Shown piece after piece: positions 5,163 to 7,651 of a DNA stretch of 7,651 nt. The stretch is from Methanolobus sp. UBA474 (GTDB lineage Archaea; Halobacteriota; Methanosarcinia; Methanosarcinales; Methanosarcinaceae). The stretch's first letter is position 1. Each line of letters begins with the position of its first letter. The position numbers and the translations under genes are program-made. The notes below the pieces were generated by a model. It did no database searches and had not been told where the DNA came from. It worked only from the letters and a program-made list of their open reading frames with translations. The stretch is from positions 1 through 7,651 of the forward strand of contig DANZ01000030.1 of the NCBI GenBank assembly GCA_002501695.1, given 5' to 3'.

Positions 5163-5212
5163 GGATCCTGTATTCGGGCATTATATGCTGCCAGCCAAAA
5201 AGTCCAGGATCC
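5163..5212 (-). terminator. Nested stem at the end of the DNPH1-like gene, possible terminator
   Basis: An 8-base inverted repeat GGATCCTG/CAGGATCC (5163-5170 and 5205-5212) encloses the stop codon of the DNPH1-like gene. Inside it a GGCA/TGCC stem (5177-5180, 5189-5192) loops around the stop itself. A T5 tract follows on the minus strand at 5148-5144. It may end the U32 operon transcript or protect its 3' end. The T tract is 14 bases from the stem, so this is weaker than the terminator at 4723-4747. Confidence 0.4.
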
Positions 5213-5600
5213 TCTCCCTCATCTCCTGATAACTGGCATATTCCTTGCCTGTAAGCATAGCACTGCTGTTCCCAAGTATCATTGCAGAAACGTTTGAATG
5301 CGGTGAGTACAGGCAGAGCACGGGCAGACCAAGCTGCAGGGCCCTGCATATCTCATAGCCTACACCAATAGATGGTACGCTGACCTCTGCTATCACACAT
5401 TCGCTCCTGGTGAGAAGGTTCATATCACGCTCATATATCTCCTGCTCTGTCATTATGGATTCTTTCTCCTCAAGTTGCGGGTCAGCGACATGCGAGCTTA
5501 ACACATCGTGTCCGTGGCTCTGCAGCAGCTCCAGTATCTTTGTATATACATGCAGCATGTGCCTGCCGCCGCGTATCGAGGCCGAAAGGAATATCTTCAT
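5181..5600 (-). CDS. 2'-Deoxynucleoside 5'-phosphate N-hydrolase, DNPH1/Rcl-like
   Basis: The 139-residue product should split the N-glycosidic bond of deoxynucleoside monophosphates, giving base plus deoxyribose 5-phosphate (nucleotide clean-up or salvage). It has the nucleoside deoxyribosyltransferase-like fold: MKIFLSASIRGGR (1-13) for phosphate and sugar binding, YERDM (56-60) with the conserved Asp59, AEVSVPSIGVGYEICRA (71-87) with Glu83 as the expected catalytic nucleophile, and SAMILGN (105-111), which in Rcl supplies a phosphate-binding serine across the dimer. Mammalian DNPH1 acts on dGMP and 5-hydroxymethyl-dUMP; the preferred substrate here is unknown. ATG 5600 is chosen because homologues begin MKIF and because it overlaps the U32 stop (ATGA, 5600-5597), a sign of translational coupling. 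The frame extends 18 codons upstream, but that part lies in the U32 gene. Confidence 0.9.
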   Translation of the reverse strand: MKIFLSASIRGGRHMLHVYTKILELLQSHGHDVLSSHVADPQLEEKESIMTEQEIYERDMNLLTRSECVIAEVSVPSIGVGYEICRALQLGLPVLCLYSPHSNVSAMILGNSSAMLTGKEYASYQEMRERILDFLAGSI

Positions 5601-7651
5601 AGTACGCCCCTGTGGTAATGCCCTCTGGTGAACTCCTCCGAAATATCCCGGCATTTCCGGTCTCCAGCCTTATGTTCATCGTAGTAGGAATCAATTGCAT
5701 CCCTATAGGAGCCAACAACCTGCCCGGTGATCGAAGGGTCTGTCATCCTTGCATCGATCCTGAATCTTGAAACACCCGCCTCAACAAGACGTGGTATGTC
5801 TTCCAGCAGGCACAGCTCCTTTGAATTGAATATATGTGTTCTGCCCATGCTATCTGTCCGGACCGGGAAGACAAAGCCCTTCTCATCCTTGAGCCTGAAC
5901 GAATCCCATCCCCTGGAAGAATCATGCATGGATCCCGATCCTGTCAGGGCTGCTATCATGCAGTGTTCGGACTCCATTATCAGCAGCCTGCCATGCACAA
6001 CACATTCTGTCCGGACCCTGCTGCTCACTTCTTTTACCTGTTCAAGGTTCATTTCCGGGGAGAGTACGATCAGTTCTGCTCCTCTCTTCAGGAGAACCGA
6101 AGTTGCCTCCCTGTTAAATATATTGAGCGAACTGTCTGCAATGGTCCTGATCCCGAGGGACAGCGCCTTTCTGAGCACTCCGGTGTTTGCAGCAATGATC
6201 CCCTCAAATCCTGCCTCAATGGCAGTGAGCATGTATTGCTCAACATCGCGCATTTCCTGATCTTTCACTATGAGCGGTGTGTGCAGATAGGCCGGCACAC
6301 CTGCGTCCTTCACGCATGCAGCAATGTCCTGCAGATATGTGTTGCTCCTTCCGTATCTCTCCGGATCATAATATATGAGATCTGTGCCGCATGATATCGT
6401 CTGTTGCAGGCTTTCCATGTCGCTGACACTGACTGCAAGAAGCGGCTTTCCTGCATTCCCCGCGAAAGAGGGTTTTCCATTCACGGAAACATGCGCTACA
6501 TGTCTTTTTCTCCTGTGTCCCTCTGTCCTGATCCTCTCCAGCTCAGCCAGTGCCTTGCTCCTTGCATCGTTCATCTCTTTGATGGGTATGAAAATGCCCT
6601 CTTCTCCTTCTTTCCCTTCTGCCATATCTATCTCAATGAGCTTTGCTTCAAAGGCCGTATTCCCCAGTTTATCCAGCTGCTTTTGTATATCCTGCCTGGA
6701 GGTTGCTTTTCTTTTGGCAGGCTCGATAATATAGTCAGACATTGCAGTGGCAGCATTCCCGTCCTCATCAAGCAACGTCACTCTGAAAGGCTGCCCGACG
6801 CATGCCTGCGCTCTGAGGGACACAGGCGCTTTCCTGTACCTTCCGGGCTGTTCGAATGAAGCGTACAGTTCTTTCATCAGTGCATGGTCAAAAGTCTTGT
6901 AAGCCCTCGTTCCTGTCCTGAGCTGCGCATCAAAGGGAACTGAGACAATATCGCCTTTGCAGGCCTCTTTTACAGTTTTTCCTCCTGCATACATGGCCTG
7001 CACTGTCATGCCTGATCCCCCTGTGCCTTCAAAGCCTATGCCATCCCCTGATCTCAGGGGCCCTGATAGTTCAAGGTTAAGGGTTTTGCCTCTGCCGTCA
7101 TATCCGAGGACCCTGCCGATTGCTATTCCCTGGTTATACGGCCTGTCCCGGGACATCAGATCTCCTGCCGGGTTGCCTTTGAAATATCCTGTTGTGAATT
7201 CCCTGTTGAACAGCTGTGCAAGCTGTGCAGCCTCTTCGTCGGACACGAAGTAGCCCCGAGGATCACTTATGCACCTGTCAATAAGGCGGCGGTATATCCT
7301 TACCACGCCTGCCACATACTCAGGCCTTTTCATGCGTCCCTCTATCTTGAAAGAGCTGATGCCCGCCTTTATGAGCTCAGGCAGTATCGAAGAGGTGTTG
7401 AGGTCTTTTGGGCTCAAAAGAAAGCTGCCCCCGGTGAAGAGTTCCTTTCCGCCTGCTATAAGGCTGTATCTCTTCCGGCATGGCTGGGCGCAATGCCCCC
7501 GGTTTCCGCTCCTGCCTCCGATCATGCTGCTCATCAGGCACTGGCCGGAATAGCAGATGCACAGTGCGCCATGAACGAAAGTCTCTATCTCCATGCCTGT
7601 TTCCTGCCTGATCGTCCTTATCTCATCCAGTGACATCTCCCTTGCAAGCAC
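5597..7651 (-). CDS. U32 peptidase-family protein, two-module form (5' end outside window)
   Basis: At least 684 residues are visible and the frame runs off the right edge, so the N-terminal part of the first barrel is missing. Residue numbers are for the visible part. The U32 signature is ETFVHGALCICYSGQCLMSS (23-42). Cys31, Cys38, Cys54 and Cys58 resemble the iron-sulphur ligands found in UbiU, TrhP and RlhA. SFKIEGRMKRPEYVA (100-114) is the conserved loop that follows, and about 280-375 looks like DUF3656. Residues about 404-655 form a second U32-like module with VVHGRLLIM (551-559) and FRIDARMTDP (630-639). Relatives RlhA and TrhP take part in C5-hydroxylation of 23S rRNA C2501 and tRNA U34, so an RNA-hydroxylation role is more likely than proteolysis, but this is inferred. 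The next gene starts within its stop codon. Confidence 0.9.
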   Translation of the reverse strand: MLAREMSLDEIRTIRQETGMEIETFVHGALCICYSGQCLMSSMIGGRSGNRGHCAQPCRKRYSLIAGGKELFTGGSFLLSPKDLNTSSILPELIKAGISSFKIEGRMKRPEYVAGVVRIYRRLIDRCISDPRGYFVSDEEAAQLAQLFNREFTTGYFKGNPAGDLMSRDRPYNQGIAIGRVLGYDGRGKTLNLELSGPLRSGDGIGFEGTGGSGMTVQAMYAGGKTVKEACKGDIVSVPFDAQLRTGTRAYKTFDHALMKELYASFEQPGRYRKAPVSLRAQACVGQPFRVTLLDEDGNAATAMSDYIIEPAKRKATSRQDIQKQLDKLGNTAFEAKLIEIDMAEGKEGEEGIFIPIKEMNDARSKALAELERIRTEGHRRKRHVAHVSVNGKPSFAGNAGKPLLAVSVSDMESLQQTISCGTDLIYYDPERYGRSNTYLQDIAACVKDAGVPAYLHTPLIVKDQEMRDVEQYMLTAIEAGFEGIIAANTGVLRKALSLGIRTIADSSLNIFNREATSVLLKRGAELIVLSPEMNLEQVKEVSSRVRTECVVHGRLLIMESEHCMIAALTGSGSMHDSSRGWDSFRLKDEKGFVFPVRTDSMGRTHIFNSKELCLLEDIPRLVEAGVSRFRIDARMTDPSITGQVVGSYRDAIDSYYDEHKAGDRKCRDISEEFTRGHYHRGVL

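Noticed and set aside
5601..5654. 18-codon N-terminal extension of the DNPH1-like protein
   Set aside because: It overlaps the U32 gene, and homologues start at MKIF, at the ATGA overlap.
5727..6859. Several long plus-strand open frames opposite the U32 gene
   Set aside because: They are shadows of the U32 reading frame: serine/proline/leucine-rich, mutually overlapping, and without ribosome binding sites or recognisable motifs.

Overview
The window reads as a chromosomal segment of a methanogenic archaeon, most likely of the Methanosarcinales (Methanosarcinaceae-like). The case for this is a class I (archaeal-type) lysyl-tRNA synthetase with the 'GAMSSSSG' signature loop, an archaeal CDIN1/TPD-motif nuclease, an archaeal BofA-like membrane protein, a long two-module U32 protein, AT-rich TATA boxes, and ribosome binding sites of the GGAGGTGA/GGTGA type. 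The assignment rests on recognising families by eye; no search was run. No mobile element, CRISPR array, rRNA or tRNA was found.

Left part, mostly + strand (1-1812): the tail of an unknown gene is followed by two linked genes that look like DNA maintenance. These are an endonuclease III/MagIII-like DNA glycosylase (121-753) and, behind a clear Shine-Dalgarno site, an archaeal homologue of human CDIN1 (C15orf41), a PD-(D/E)XK nuclease-fold protein (764-1540). A small acidic orphan on the minus strand (1531-1812) converges on it with a 10-bp overlap and seems to have its own, possibly leaderless, promoter. Between 1813 and 2195 is a gene-free stretch with the candidate lysS promoter.

Middle (2196-4673): lysS and a class I SAM-dependent methyltransferase form a two-gene unit separated by one base. 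On the opposite strand a BofA-family membrane protein converges on the methyltransferase so tightly that the two stop codons overlap.

Right part, minus strand (4723-7651): a 27-codon gene for a lysine-rich peptide (4776-4859) sits in a well-formed transcription unit. It has a strong upstream TATA box, a leader of about 160 nt, a hairpin that folds over a perfect 8-base Shine-Dalgarno, and a classic hairpin-plus-U-tract terminator. This is the most unusual item in the window. Upstream of it on the same strand lies a two-gene operon: a U32 peptidase-family protein (open at the right edge of the window), related to the rRNA/tRNA hydroxylation proteins RlhA/TrhP, and a DNPH1-like deoxynucleotide N-hydrolase that starts inside its stop codon (ATGA).
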